A DNA stretch of 64,000 bases, taken from Vagococcus bubulae (GTDB lineage Bacteria; Bacillota; Bacilli; Lactobacillales; Vagococcaceae). The notes beneath the pieces were generated by a model, which was given only the letters and a program-made list of their open reading frames with translations, was not told the origin of the DNA and made no database searches. The DNA lies in the NCBI RefSeq assembly GCF_003950315.1, contig NZ_NGJT01000001.1, positions 124,001-188,000 of the forward strand, written 5' to 3'. Positions 55,194 through 64,000 of this stretch are shown here, in pieces. Position 1 is the first letter of the stretch. Every line of letters begins with the position of its first letter. Both the position numbers and the translations under genes were made by a program.

Positions 55194-58100
55194 TTATAGT
55201 GATAATGCGGTAAAACTTCTTGCTTCCAATACTCTAAGAATCGCTTCTGCTGTATCAAGTGATGTCATAAGAGGCACACCATTTTCGACTGCTGAACGTC
55301 TGATTCTAAACCCATCTGATGTTTCTTTTACGTTATTTCCTGTGGTATTAATCACTAGGTTTACTCTATTTGAACGAATGCTATCAATGACATTAAATTG
55401 ATTAGTTTCAGCAATTTTAGCGACTGTTTCAACAATTAGTCCTTGATCTGTTAAATACTTACTTGTTCCTTCTGTTGCGATAATACCATAGCCTATATCT
55501 GAAAAACGTTTAGCCAAACTTAATGCTTCTTCTTTAAAATCATCTGATATGGTAAATAGAACATTTCCATAATCTGGTAAGTGCATGCCACTTGCTTCAA
55601 ATGCTTTATAAAGAGCTTTTTCCATCGTACGATCCGTTCCCATGACTTCACCAGTAGATTTCATTTCTGGTCCTAATTGGGTGTCAACTTCATGTAATTT
55701 GGCAAATGAGAACACTGGGGCTTTAACGTGAACCATCGGACTCTCTTTATATAATCCTGGTTCATAACCAAATTCTTTTAATGTATGTCCTAAAATTAAT
55801 TGAGTTGCAAGTTTTGCCATTGGAATATCAGTCACTTTACTTAAGAATGGCACAGTTCGACTGGCACGAGGGTTTACTTCAATAACAAACACGTCTTCTC
55901 CTTGAGCGATAAACTGGATATTCATAATTCCTTTACAGTTCAACCCTTTTGCTAATTTTTGCGTGTAGTCGACAATTTTATCAATCACTGTTTGACTAAT
56001 CGTTTGTGGAGGATACACTGCCATTGAATCTCCTGAATGGACTCCAGCACGCTCTATATGTTCCATAATACCAGGAATTAAGACATCTTCCCCGTCACAA
56101 ATCGCATCGACTTCACATTCTGTTCCGACAACATATCGGTCAATTAGAATTGGATGCTCCGGTGAGGCTTTTACTGCTTCAACCATATAACGTTTTAAAT
56201 CTTTGGTACTCCACACAATCTCCATTGCACGTCCACCTAAAACATAACTTGGTCTTACTAAAACCGGGTAACCAATTCTTTCAGCAATTTTTATCGCATC
56301 TGCTTCATTCGTTGCCGTTGATCCTTCTGGCTGAGGAATACCCAGTTCTTGTAAAGCTTGTTCAAACTTATCACGATTTTCTGCTCTGTCTAAATCTTCT
56401 AAAGTTGTTCCAATAATTGGAATACCATGTTTAGTCAATCCCTCAGCAAGGTTAATCGCCGTTTGACCACCAAATTGAACGATCACTCCTTTAGGTTGTT
56501 CTAACTCGACAACATTTAAAACATCTTCCAAAGTTAGAGGTTCAAAGTATAATTTATCTGAAATGGAGAAGTCTGTTGAAACGGTCTCTGGATTACTATT
56601 AATAATAATCGCTTCATATCCTTCTTCTTGTATCGCTTTGACTGAATGAACTGTTGCGTAGTCAAACTCTACGCCTTGACCGATACGGATTGGTCCTGAA
56701 CCCAATACAATTACTGATTCTTTTTCAGTTTTGTCGCTTTCGTTTTCTTCTTCATAAGTACTATAGAAGTATGGTGTTTCTGAAGCAAACTCTCCCGCAC
56801 ACGTGTCTACCATTTTATAAACTGGTAAAATATTATGTGATTTTCTTAATTGTAAAACTTCATCATCTGAGATGTTCCATAATTTAGCAATCACTTTATC
56901 TGCCACGCCATATCGTTTGGCTTCTTTTAAAACGTCAATATCTTGTGGATTTTTAACCAATGCTTCTTCAATCTCAATAATGCGTTTGATTTTATCTAAG
57001 AAGAAGATATCAATTTTGGTAAACTGAGCAATATCTTGGATTGTCATACCTCGTCTAATACCTTCTGCTACTCTAAATAATCGATCGTCTTTGGCTTCAA
57101 CCATTTGTTTGATTAACTCGTCATCTGATAAGTCTTTTGATTCTTCTGAGTCAATGTGATGTAACCCAATCTCTAATGAACGTACCGCTTTAAGTAATGA
57201 TTCTTCAATTGTGCGACCTAACGCCATGACTTCACCAGTAGCTTTCATTTGAGTGCTTAGTATTCTATCACCATGTTCAAATTTATCAAATGCCCAACGT
57301 GGAATTTTTGATACCACATAATCAAGAGCTGGTTCAAACATCGCATAAGTTGTTTGTGTGACTGGATTTTTCATTTCATCCAATGTTAAGCCAACCGCAA
57401 TTTTCGCTGCTATTTTGGCAATTGGAAAACCTGTTGCTTTACTTGCTAAAGCGGATGAACGACTTACACGAGGATTTACCTCAATCACATAGTATTCATA
57501 ACTATCTGGATTTAAAGCTAACTGAACATTACAGCCACCTTCAATTTCTAATGCCTTAATAATTTTAAGTGAGGCATCTCTTAGTAACTGAACTTCAACA
57601 TCTGATAATGTTTGGCAAGGGGCAAACACGATTGAGTCTCCAGTATGTATCCCAACTGGGTCAAAGTTTTCCATGTGACAGACAACGATAGCTTGATTAT
57701 TTTTATCTCGCATCACTTCAAACTCGATTTCTTTATATCCTGCGATACTTTTTTCAATTAAACATTGATTTACGGGGGACAGACTAATACCATTTTTTGT
57801 GATGGCGATGAGTGATTCTTCATCGTCACACATACCGCCACCTGTTCCACCTAGTGTGAAAGCTGGACGAACAATTAAGGGATAACCGATTTTTTTACCA
57901 AATTCGACTGCTTCTTCTACCGTATGAACTATCACACTCTCAGGAATTGGCTCATTTAACTCTTCCATTAATTGTTTAAATAAATCTCTGTCTTCTGCCT
58001 GATCGATGGCACTGATTTTTGTTCCTAATAATTCAATCCCTAATTCATCTAAGATTCCTTTATCATTTAACAAGATGGCCATATTCAATCCTGTTTGCCC

Positions 58101-58373
58101 ACCAAGCGTTGGTAATATTGCATCTGGACGTTCTTTTCGTAAAATTTTTGTGACAAATTCTAACGTAATGGGTTCAATATAAACTTTATCTGCAATATCT
58201 TTATCTGTCATAATGGTCGCTGGGTTGGAGTTGATTAAAACAACTTCATAGCCTTCTTCTTTTAATGCAAGACACGCTTGTGTTCCCGCATAGTCAAATT
58301 CGGCAGCTTGTCCGATAACGATTGGTCCTGAACCAATCACTAGTATTTTTTTTATATCATCTCTTTTAGGCAT
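55194..58373 (-). CDS. carB: Carbamoyl-phosphate synthase, large subunit
   Basis: 1059 residues. Two homologous ATP-grasp halves: the first with [19 protein letters not shown] and [19 protein letters not shown], the second with [19 protein letters not shown] and [18 protein letters not shown]. The C-terminal MGS-like domain ([15 protein letters not shown]) would bind effectors. Overlaps the carA stop by 8 bases. Makes carbamoyl phosphate from ammonia, bicarbonate and ATP. Confidence 0.97.
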   Translation of the reverse strand: MPKRDDIKKILVIGSGPIVIGQAAEFDYAGTQACLALKEEGYEVVLINSNPATIMTDKDIADKVYIEPITLEFVTKILRKERPDAILPTLGGQTGLNMAILLNDKGILDELGIELLGTKISAIDQAEDRDLFKQLMEELNEPIPESVIVHTVEEAVEFGKKIGYPLIVRPAFTLGGTGGGMCDDEESLIAITKNGISLSPVNQCLIEKSIAGYKEIEFEVMRDKNNQAIVVCHMENFDPVGIHTGDSIVFAPCQTLSDVEVQLLRDASLKIIKALEIEGGCNVQLALNPDSYEYYVIEVNPRVSRSSALASKATGFPIAKIAAKIAVGLTLDEMKNPVTQTTYAMFEPALDYVVSKIPRWAFDKFEHGDRILSTQMKATGEVMALGRTIEESLLKAVRSLEIGLHHIDSEESKDLSDDELIKQMVEAKDDRLFRVAEGIRRGMTIQDIAQFTKIDIFFLDKIKRIIEIEEALVKNPQDIDVLKEAKRYGVADKVIAKLWNISDDEVLQLRKSHNILPVYKMVDTCAGEFASETPYFYSTYEEENESDKTEKESVIVLGSGPIRIGQGVEFDYATVHSVKAIQEEGYEAIIINSNPETVSTDFSISDKLYFEPLTLEDVLNVVELEQPKGVIVQFGGQTAINLAEGLTKHGIPIIGTTLEDLDRAENRDKFEQALQELGIPQPEGSTATNEADAIKIAERIGYPVLVRPSYVLGGRAMEIVWSTKDLKRYMVEAVKASPEHPILIDRYVVGTECEVDAICDGEDVLIPGIMEHIERAGVHSGDSMAVYPPQTISQTVIDKIVDYTQKLAKGLNCKGIMNIQFIAQGEDVFVIEVNPRASRTVPFLSKVTDIPMAKLATQLILGHTLKEFGYEPGLYKESPMVHVKAPVFSFAKLHEVDTQLGPEMKSTGEVMGTDRTMEKALYKAFEASGMHLPDYGNVLFTISDDFKEEALSLAKRFSDIGYGIIATEGTSKYLTDQGLIVETVAKIAETNQFNVIDSIRSNRVNLVINTTGNNVKETSDGFRIRRSAVENGVPLMTSLDTAEAILRVLEARSFTALSL

Positions 58374-59448
58374 GTTGATTCCCCCAATTTTCCATTAATT
58401 CAATAAACTCATCAAAAATTGAAACCGCGTCATGTGGTCCAGGTGCTGCATCCGGATGGAATTGGACCGAAAATGCCGGGTGATTTTTGTGTTTTACTCC
58501 CTCTACAGATCCATCATTAATATCAACATGGGTTAACATTAATTCTGTTGTGTCTAAACTATCAAGTGAGACGGCATAACCATGATTTTGTGAGGTAAAG
58601 TAAACAGAGTCAGACGCAATTTCGCGAACCGCATGATTGCCTCCTCGGTGACCAAACCGCATTTTATACGTATCAGCACCATTTGCTAAACTTAGTAGTT
58701 GATGACCTAAACAGATACCAAAGATTGGGACAACACCTTGAAGTTTTAAAATCGTTTTTAATGCTAATGGTAAATCTTTTGGATTACCAGGACCGTTTGA
58801 TAACATGATACCATCTGGTTGATAAGATAAAATCTCATCAGCTGTTGTATCATAAGGAACAACCGTAATATGACAATCTCGCTTAATTAATTCACGCAGA
58901 ATACTTTGTTTCATTCCAAAATCGATTATGACAACATTTGCACCTGTACCAGGGATACTATATGGCTTAGTTGTTGAGACAGATTGAACTTGCGTAGATG
59001 GTAAGACAGTTGCTCTTAACTGGTCGTAAGCATGATTTAAGTCAGATACAACATCGATGATGCTTGCTTTCATCGCACCTTTTTCACGAATTTTTTTCGT
59101 TAAAGCGCGTGTGTCAATTCCACTAATTCCTGGAACGCCTTTTCGTTTCAGAAATTCATCTAATGTCGCTTGAGAACGCCAATTTGATGCCACTCTTGCA
59201 ACGTCTCTTACTACAATGGCAGAACAAGCTGGAGACATTGACTCAAAGTCATCTCGGTTAATCCCATAATTCCCTATTGTTGGGTAAGTAAATAATAAAA
59301 TTTGCCCTTTAAAACTAGGGTCTGTCATCATCTCTTGATAACCACTCATCCCTGTTGTAAATACTAATTCACCTGTTGCTGAACTTGGTGCACCAAATCC
59401 TTCTCCTTCATAACATGTTCCATCTTCTAAGATTAACAATCGCTTCAT
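58366..59448 (-). CDS. carA: Carbamoyl-phosphate synthase, small subunit
   Basis: 360 residues; glutaminase subunit. N-terminal [13 protein letters not shown] and [15 protein letters not shown]; amidotransferase [11 protein letters not shown] (nucleophile Cys) and [13 protein letters not shown] (catalytic His). Feeds ammonia to CarB. Five bases after pyrC. Confidence 0.97.
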   Translation of the reverse strand: MKRLLILEDGTCYEGEGFGAPSSATGELVFTTGMSGYQEMMTDPSFKGQILLFTYPTIGNYGINRDDFESMSPACSAIVVRDVARVASNWRSQATLDEFLKRKGVPGISGIDTRALTKKIREKGAMKASIIDVVSDLNHAYDQLRATVLPSTQVQSVSTTKPYSIPGTGANVVIIDFGMKQSILRELIKRDCHITVVPYDTTADEILSYQPDGIMLSNGPGNPKDLPLALKTILKLQGVVPIFGICLGHQLLSLANGADTYKMRFGHRGGNHAVREIASDSVYFTSQNHGYAVSLDSLDTTELMLTHVDINDGSVEGVKHKNHPAFSVQFHPDAAPGPHDAVSIFDEFIELMENWGNQHA

Positions 59449-59453
59449 TTTAC

Positions 59454-60737
59454 TTACGCCTCCTCTTTATTCCAAACCATTTTTCCTTTTACAAAGGTAT
59501 ACAATGTATCCCCTATAACTTTTTCTCCACTAAATGGCGTATTATGTGATTTTGATACAAATTCTTCAGGAATTGTGACTTCCTTTTCTAAGTCAAAAAT
59601 GGCAATATCTGCATCTGCTCCAATATTTAATGAGCCTGTTTCTAAGTTAAATAGTTTAGATGGGGCTTCTGTCATCCAGTACACCACTTGCTCTAATGTG
59701 AAACGATTTGTTTTAACAAAGTGTGTATACATTAATGCAAAAGCTGTTTCACTTCCCACAATCCCAAATGGCGAGTCAATCATGCTTTGATTTTTTTCTT
59801 CATGTCCATGTGGGGCATGATCTGTTGCGATACAATCAATCGTTCCATCAAGTAATCCGTCAATCAAAGCTTGTTGATCGTCAGATGCTCTTAATGGTGG
59901 GTTCATCTTAAAGTAGCCGTGGTCGTGCGTGATATCACCATCTGTCATAATTAAATGATGCGGACACACTTCACACGTCACATGAATACCATGTTTTTTC
60001 GCTTGTCTAATGACTTCAACACTTTCTTTCGTTGAAACATGACAGACATGATAGTGAACACCAGTTTCTTTTGCTAATAACACATCTCTTGCAATCTGTG
60101 ATGATTCTGTTGCACTCATAATTCCTGGTAATCCTAACTCTTTTGATTTTTCACCTAAGTGCATCACGCCACCAAATAATAAACTCTCGTCTTCAGTGTG
60201 GGCCACAATCGCCATATCAAGTGCTGCTGCTTCTTTCATCGCTTCATACATCACACCGGCTGTTTGAACACCTACGCCATCATTTGTGAAAGCAAATGCG
60301 CCAGCTTCTTTTAGACCGACAAAATCAACTAATTCTTCACTATTTAATTTCTTCGTAATCGGCGCATATTGTAAGATATTTACTACACTATCTTTTTCAA
60401 TACGTTGATACATATCTGTTAATTTTTCTGGTGTATCAGGTACAGGATTAACGTTTGGCATAGCACATACAGTGGTGAACCCACCTTTTGCAGCTGAACG
60501 ACTTCCTGTTTCAATCGTTTCTTTGTATTCAAATCCTGGTTCTCTAAAATGCACATGAACATCAACTAATCCTGGTGTTATCAATCCGTTTTTCGCGTCA
60601 ACAACTTGTTCAAAACTTTCTGCTGTTTCAGTAAACTGACCAATCCCTTTGATTTTCCCTTCTTCAATCCAAATATCTACTGGGATTAACTGATTTCTAT
60701 TTGTAACCATTTGTCCATTTTTAATTAATGTTTTCAT
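59454..60737 (-). CDS. pyrC: Dihydroorotase
   Basis: 427 residues from ATG 60737, with AGGAGG six bases upstream; the ATG at 60743 abuts the ribosome site. Type I zinc dihydroorotase: [20 protein letters not shown] (metal ligands), [22 protein letters not shown] and [14 protein letters not shown]. Closes carbamoyl aspartate to dihydroorotate. Ten bases after pyrB. Confidence 0.97.
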   Translation of the reverse strand: MKTLIKNGQMVTNRNQLIPVDIWIEEGKIKGIGQFTETAESFEQVVDAKNGLITPGLVDVHVHFREPGFEYKETIETGSRSAAKGGFTTVCAMPNVNPVPDTPEKLTDMYQRIEKDSVVNILQYAPITKKLNSEELVDFVGLKEAGAFAFTNDGVGVQTAGVMYEAMKEAAALDMAIVAHTEDESLLFGGVMHLGEKSKELGLPGIMSATESSQIARDVLLAKETGVHYHVCHVSTKESVEVIRQAKKHGIHVTCEVCPHHLIMTDGDITHDHGYFKMNPPLRASDDQQALIDGLLDGTIDCIATDHAPHGHEEKNQSMIDSPFGIVGSETAFALMYTHFVKTNRFTLEQVVYWMTEAPSKLFNLETGSLNIGADADIAIFDLEKEVTIPEEFVSKSHNTPFSGEKVIGDTLYTFVKGKMVWNKEEA

Positions 60738-60747
60738 GTTCATCCTC

Positions 60748-61674
60748 CTAAGATTTTCCTTGTAAAATCGCTTCTAAAATTGCCATTCTCATAAACACAC
60801 CATTTGTCATTTGTTGGGTAATTCGTGATTGATAACTTTCAACCAACTCATCTGCCAATTCAACATCACGATTAACTGGTGCTGGATGCATGATGATGGC
60901 TTTTTCTTTCATTTGTTTCGCCCGTTCATTAGTTAACCCATGTTGTTGATGGTAGTCTTTTTTTGAGAAACTTTCACCACTTTCATGACGTTCGTGTTGA
61001 ACGCGTAACATCATCATCACATCTACTTTATCTAAAACATCATCTATCGGCATGTAAGTTCCATATGCTTCATATTTTTTGTTGTACCATTCTTCTGGTC
61101 CACAGAAAAACAGATTTGCTCCAAGTCGTTTTAACATTTTCATATTTGAATTTGCCACCCGTGAATGCGTTAAATCGCCACATATCGCAATATTTAAATT
61201 GTCAAAATGTCCGAACTCTTCATATATAGTCAATAAATCAAGTAAACACTGTGTTGGATGATTGCCACTACCATCTCCACCATTAATGATGGATGCTGTA
61301 ATGGTTTTACTTTGAATCAATTCATTATAATAATCTTCTTCCCAGTGACGAATCACACAGGCATGTACCCCAATCGCTGACATGGTCAAGACGGTGTCAT
61401 ATAATGATTCTCCTTTTGAAACAGAACTTGTTTTAGCATCAAACTCAATTACATCAATCCCCATCTTTTTCTCTGCTACTTCAAAACTTTTATGTGTTCT
61501 TGTGCTATTTTCAAAGAAAAGATTTGCAACAAAATATTGGTCATTTGTCAATTGAGGTTTATCTCCTCGTTTGAACTGCTGTGCTCGCTTAATTAATCCC
61601 ATCACTTCTTGATCACTTAATGACTCAGCAGTTAATAAATGTTTTAAACTAATTCGTTCTGATGTAATAATCAT
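60748..61674 (-). CDS. pyrB: Aspartate carbamoyltransferase catalytic chain
   Basis: 308 residues. Carbamoyl phosphate site [30 protein letters not shown] and [18 protein letters not shown] are the other family signatures. No regulatory subunit gene (pyrI) is present, as is usual in Firmicutes. Fifteen bases after pyrP. Confidence 0.97.
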   Translation of the reverse strand: MIITSERISLKHLLTAESLSDQEVMGLIKRAQQFKRGDKPQLTNDQYFVANLFFENSTRTHKSFEVAEKKMGIDVIEFDAKTSSVSKGESLYDTVLTMSAIGVHACVIRHWEEDYYNELIQSKTITASIINGGDGSGNHPTQCLLDLLTIYEEFGHFDNLNIAICGDLTHSRVANSNMKMLKRLGANLFFCGPEEWYNKKYEAYGTYMPIDDVLDKVDVMMMLRVQHERHESGESFSKKDYHQQHGLTNERAKQMKEKAIIMHPAPVNRDVELADELVESYQSRITQQMTNGVFMRMAILEAILQGKS

Positions 61675-61689
61675 TTGAGCCTCTCCTTT

Positions 61690-62982
61690 TTATTCTAATT
61701 CGCTTTTTGCTTTTTCAGGTAAAATTAAGTTCAAAATGATTCCAAATAATGTGGCAAGAGCCATACCAGATACAGCAACCGCTCCAACTTGGAATGTTAA
61801 TCCACCGATTCCCACTACTAAGATAACTGAGGCAATTAGTAGGTTTCGTTTTAAGTTAAAATCTATTTTATTATCAATCAGGATTTTCAATCCGCTTGAT
61901 GCAATGACTCCGAATAGGATAAAACTAATCCCTGCAATAACTGGGTTAGGGATACTTTGAATAATGGCTGTTAATTTTCCGACAAAACTTAATCCCATAG
62001 CCAAAGCCGCTGCTCCACCGATAACAAACACACTATGTACGCGAGTAATCGCAAGTACGCCGATGTTTTCACCATAACTTGTAACAGGAGGGCCACCAAC
62101 TAAACCTGCTACGATTTGTGCCAATCCATCACCTTTTAACGTCTTATCTAATCCTGGTTCTTTAAAGAAATCTCTTTTTGTTAATTTATTTAATACCATC
62201 AAATGTCCAATATGCTCTGTCATCGTCACAAATGCGATAGGTGCCATCGTGACAATCGCTGTTAAGTAAAACTTCGGTGTGTATGTGACAAACGGTGCTT
62301 GAAAATCTGGTAAAGCAAACCAAGCTGCTTGTCTGATTGGTTCAACATCGACAATGCCTACCGCTAAAGCGATAAAGTAGCCACATACAATACCTAGTAA
62401 GATTGGAATAAGTCCCATGAACCCTTTTAGATACATATTAAAAAATATGGTTAATGACATAGTAATCAGTGCAACAGCAATGTATTTCACACTGTAAATT
62501 TGTTCACCATTTGCTCCGACAGCATACATCGCTTGACTGGCTGCATTTCCTGCTAACCCAAGTCCGATTACCATCACGACTGGTCCAACCACAATTGCCG
62601 GAAGTAATTTATCTAACCAAGCTGATCCTGCTCGCTTGACGATTGCTGAGACAATCAAGTAAACAATCCCTGTTGTAATGGCACCAAGAGCAACAGCCGG
62701 ATAGCCATCCTCTTTCATTAACATTTGCATGGCTGCAATAAAAGCAAAACTACTTCCTAAGTATGCCGGTATTTTTCCTTTTGTCACAATGAGATACACA
62801 ATCGTTCCAAGACCCGAACTAAAAAGGGCTATTCCTGGATTAATTCCGACTAAAATCGGAACTAACACTGTAGCACCAAACATGGTAAATAAATGTTGTA
62901 AACTTAATCCTAACCACTTAATTCCTTTCGGCTTATCATGTATATCCAATACAACATCTGGGTTTCTATAGTTTTCTTTCAT
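61690..62982 (-). CDS. pyrP: Uracil permease
   Basis: 430 residues, NCS2 nucleobase:cation symporter with about 12-14 helices. Family motifs: GATVLVPILVGINPGIALFSSG, then SFAFIAAMQ and the signature VGGPPVTSYGENIGVLAITRV. Imports uracil with protons. Expression is under the PyrR attenuator between pyrR and this gene. Confidence 0.94.
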   Translation of the reverse strand: MKENYRNPDVVLDIHDKPKGIKWLGLSLQHLFTMFGATVLVPILVGINPGIALFSSGLGTIVYLIVTKGKIPAYLGSSFAFIAAMQMLMKEDGYPAVALGAITTGIVYLIVSAIVKRAGSAWLDKLLPAIVVGPVVMVIGLGLAGNAASQAMYAVGANGEQIYSVKYIAVALITMSLTIFFNMYLKGFMGLIPILLGIVCGYFIALAVGIVDVEPIRQAAWFALPDFQAPFVTYTPKFYLTAIVTMAPIAFVTMTEHIGHLMVLNKLTKRDFFKEPGLDKTLKGDGLAQIVAGLVGGPPVTSYGENIGVLAITRVHSVFVIGGAAALAMGLSFVGKLTAIIQSIPNPVIAGISFILFGVIASSGLKILIDNKIDFNLKRNLLIASVILVVGIGGLTFQVGAVAVSGMALATLFGIILNLILPEKAKSELE

Positions 62983-63002
62983 TTGACAGTCTCCTTTATA
63001 AT

Positions 63003-63105
63003 AAAAAATCCTCGTTTCACTTTTGAAACGAGGCGCACGAAAACGTATTGGTGCTTGACTTTTTTCACCAACCGTCTCTGCTTTTCCTAGTCTCTCTGTA
63101 CTCGA
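63003..63105 (-). promoter_or_regulatory. PyrR attenuator between pyrR and pyrP
   Basis: On the minus strand a PyrR-binding loop (ACAGAGAGACTAGGAAAAGC, within 63104-63074) precedes an intrinsic terminator CCTCGTTTCA/TGAAACGAGG with T tract (63033-63003). The PyrR-UMP complex stabilises the anti-antiterminator, so UMP shuts off downstream genes. Confidence 0.85.
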
Positions 63106-63118
63106 TTAAAAAGCTTAT

Positions 63119-63670
<552 letters not shown>

Positions 63671-63682
63671 CTAAATTTTCCC

Positions 63683-63810
63683 ACAAAAAAACCTCTTAAC
63701 CATGAGAGTTAAGAGGTTTGTGTTTAGTCATAGTGATATAAGGATACACGTATCCCAAGTCTACAAATATTCACGAGCCTTCTTAGCCTCTCTGGACTAC
63801 TCTTAAAGGA
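63683..63810 (-). promoter_or_regulatory. PyrR attenuator in the pyr leader
   Basis: On the minus strand the PyrR-binding loop reads AGTCCAGAGAGGCTAAGAAG (63800-63778 region). The terminator is ACCTCTTAAC, loop, GTTAAGAGGT plus seven T (63717-63683). Confidence 0.87.
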
Positions 63811-63831
63811 CTGTTCTGTTTTGTTGTACTG

Positions 63832-63860
63832 AGTATAACCCACGAATCAGTAAATATCAA
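63832..63860 (-). promoter_or_regulatory. pyr operon promoter
   Basis: On the minus strand TTGATA (63860-63855), a 17-base spacer, TATACT (63837-63832). The -35 overlaps the end of the rluD gene. Confidence 0.82.
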
Positions 63861-64000
63861 TCATTATTTTCGATTTCCTTCAATGTTTTTTTAAATATTT
63901 CTGGTAACTCAGAATCAAAGGTCATTAACTCACCTGTTGTCGGATGAGTAAAAGCAAGAGTTTTGGCATGTAAAAATTGTCCGTTACCTTTAATTGTTTT
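63857..64000 (-). CDS. C-terminal end of RluD-family pseudouridine synthase
   Basis: 47 codons enter from the right edge and stop at TGA 63859-63857: KTIKGNGQFLHAKTLAFTHP, then TTGELMTFDSELPEIF. This matches the C-terminal signature of RluD-type 23S rRNA pseudouridine synthases (GQ.LHA..L.F.HP.TGE...F.S.LP). A position next to pyrR is common in Firmicutes. The catalytic part lies outside the window. Confidence 0.9.
   Translation of the reverse strand, partial: KTIKGNGQFLHAKTLAFTHPTTGELMTFDSELPEIFKKTLKEIENND

Overview
The window looks like the chromosome of a low-GC Gram-positive of the order Lactobacillales, most likely Enterococcaceae (a Vagococcus-type organism). This is inferred from the AT-rich sequence, AGGAGG-type ribosome sites, an LPXTG surface protein, a lysine-type MurE, an Enterococcus-like aro gene order and a PyrR-controlled pyr operon. 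No rRNA, tRNA, CRISPR array, prophage structural gene or insertion sequence was seen.

Layout. 0-4.6 kb: tail of a probable sugar-related regulator, then an MFS transporter / M20 amidohydrolase / two-subunit L-serine dehydratase operon behind a large hairpin that covers the first ribosome site. 4.8-16.6 kb: carboxylesterase, small membrane and hypothetical proteins, gene remnants, Eis-like acetyltransferase, lepA, a D,D-carboxypeptidase and a Tet(M)-like GTPase. 16.7-24.4 kb: a 1480-residue wall-anchored double 5'-nucleotidase, a penicillin-V-acylase-like hydrolase, a glyoxalase-fold protein, a short tyrosine recombinase with inverted sites in front of it, and a GNAT enzyme. 24.4-33.4 kb: the aromatic amino acid operon aroE-aroF-aroB-aroC-tyrA-aroA-aroK-pheA plus an ABC ATPase. 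33.4-36.5 kb: an AT-rich gene-poor stretch, a dif-like 28-bp site and xerS. After about 36.5 kb most genes lie on the minus strand: aspartate decarboxylase, murE, an exonuclease, a probable tryptophan ABC transporter (41.1-44.8 kb), then a plus-strand block (45.9-50.5 kb, including rqcH), and the complete minus-strand pyr operon (52.1-63.7 kb) with two PyrR attenuators.

The most interesting result is a pair of matching leader regions. The aro operon and the transporter operon each start with a consensus promoter and a 21-22 codon leader peptide. The aro peptide ends in Tyr/Phe codons (NNYYFSYFR) and the transporter peptide in Trp codons (SWQTWRR). Each leader then continues into seven RNA segments that can pair in two exclusive registers. 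Register 2:3, 4:5, 6:7 makes two consecutive intrinsic terminators. Register 1:2, 3:4, 5:6 destroys both. The two leaders also share sequence blocks that pairing alone does not explain. This suggests ribosome-mediated 'domino' attenuation with two terminators, used where relatives would be expected to use T-boxes. It was read by eye and has not been folded or tested.

A second theme is the probable replication terminus. XerS, a dif-like site just upstream of it, and a change of predominant gene orientation all fall within 3 kb.
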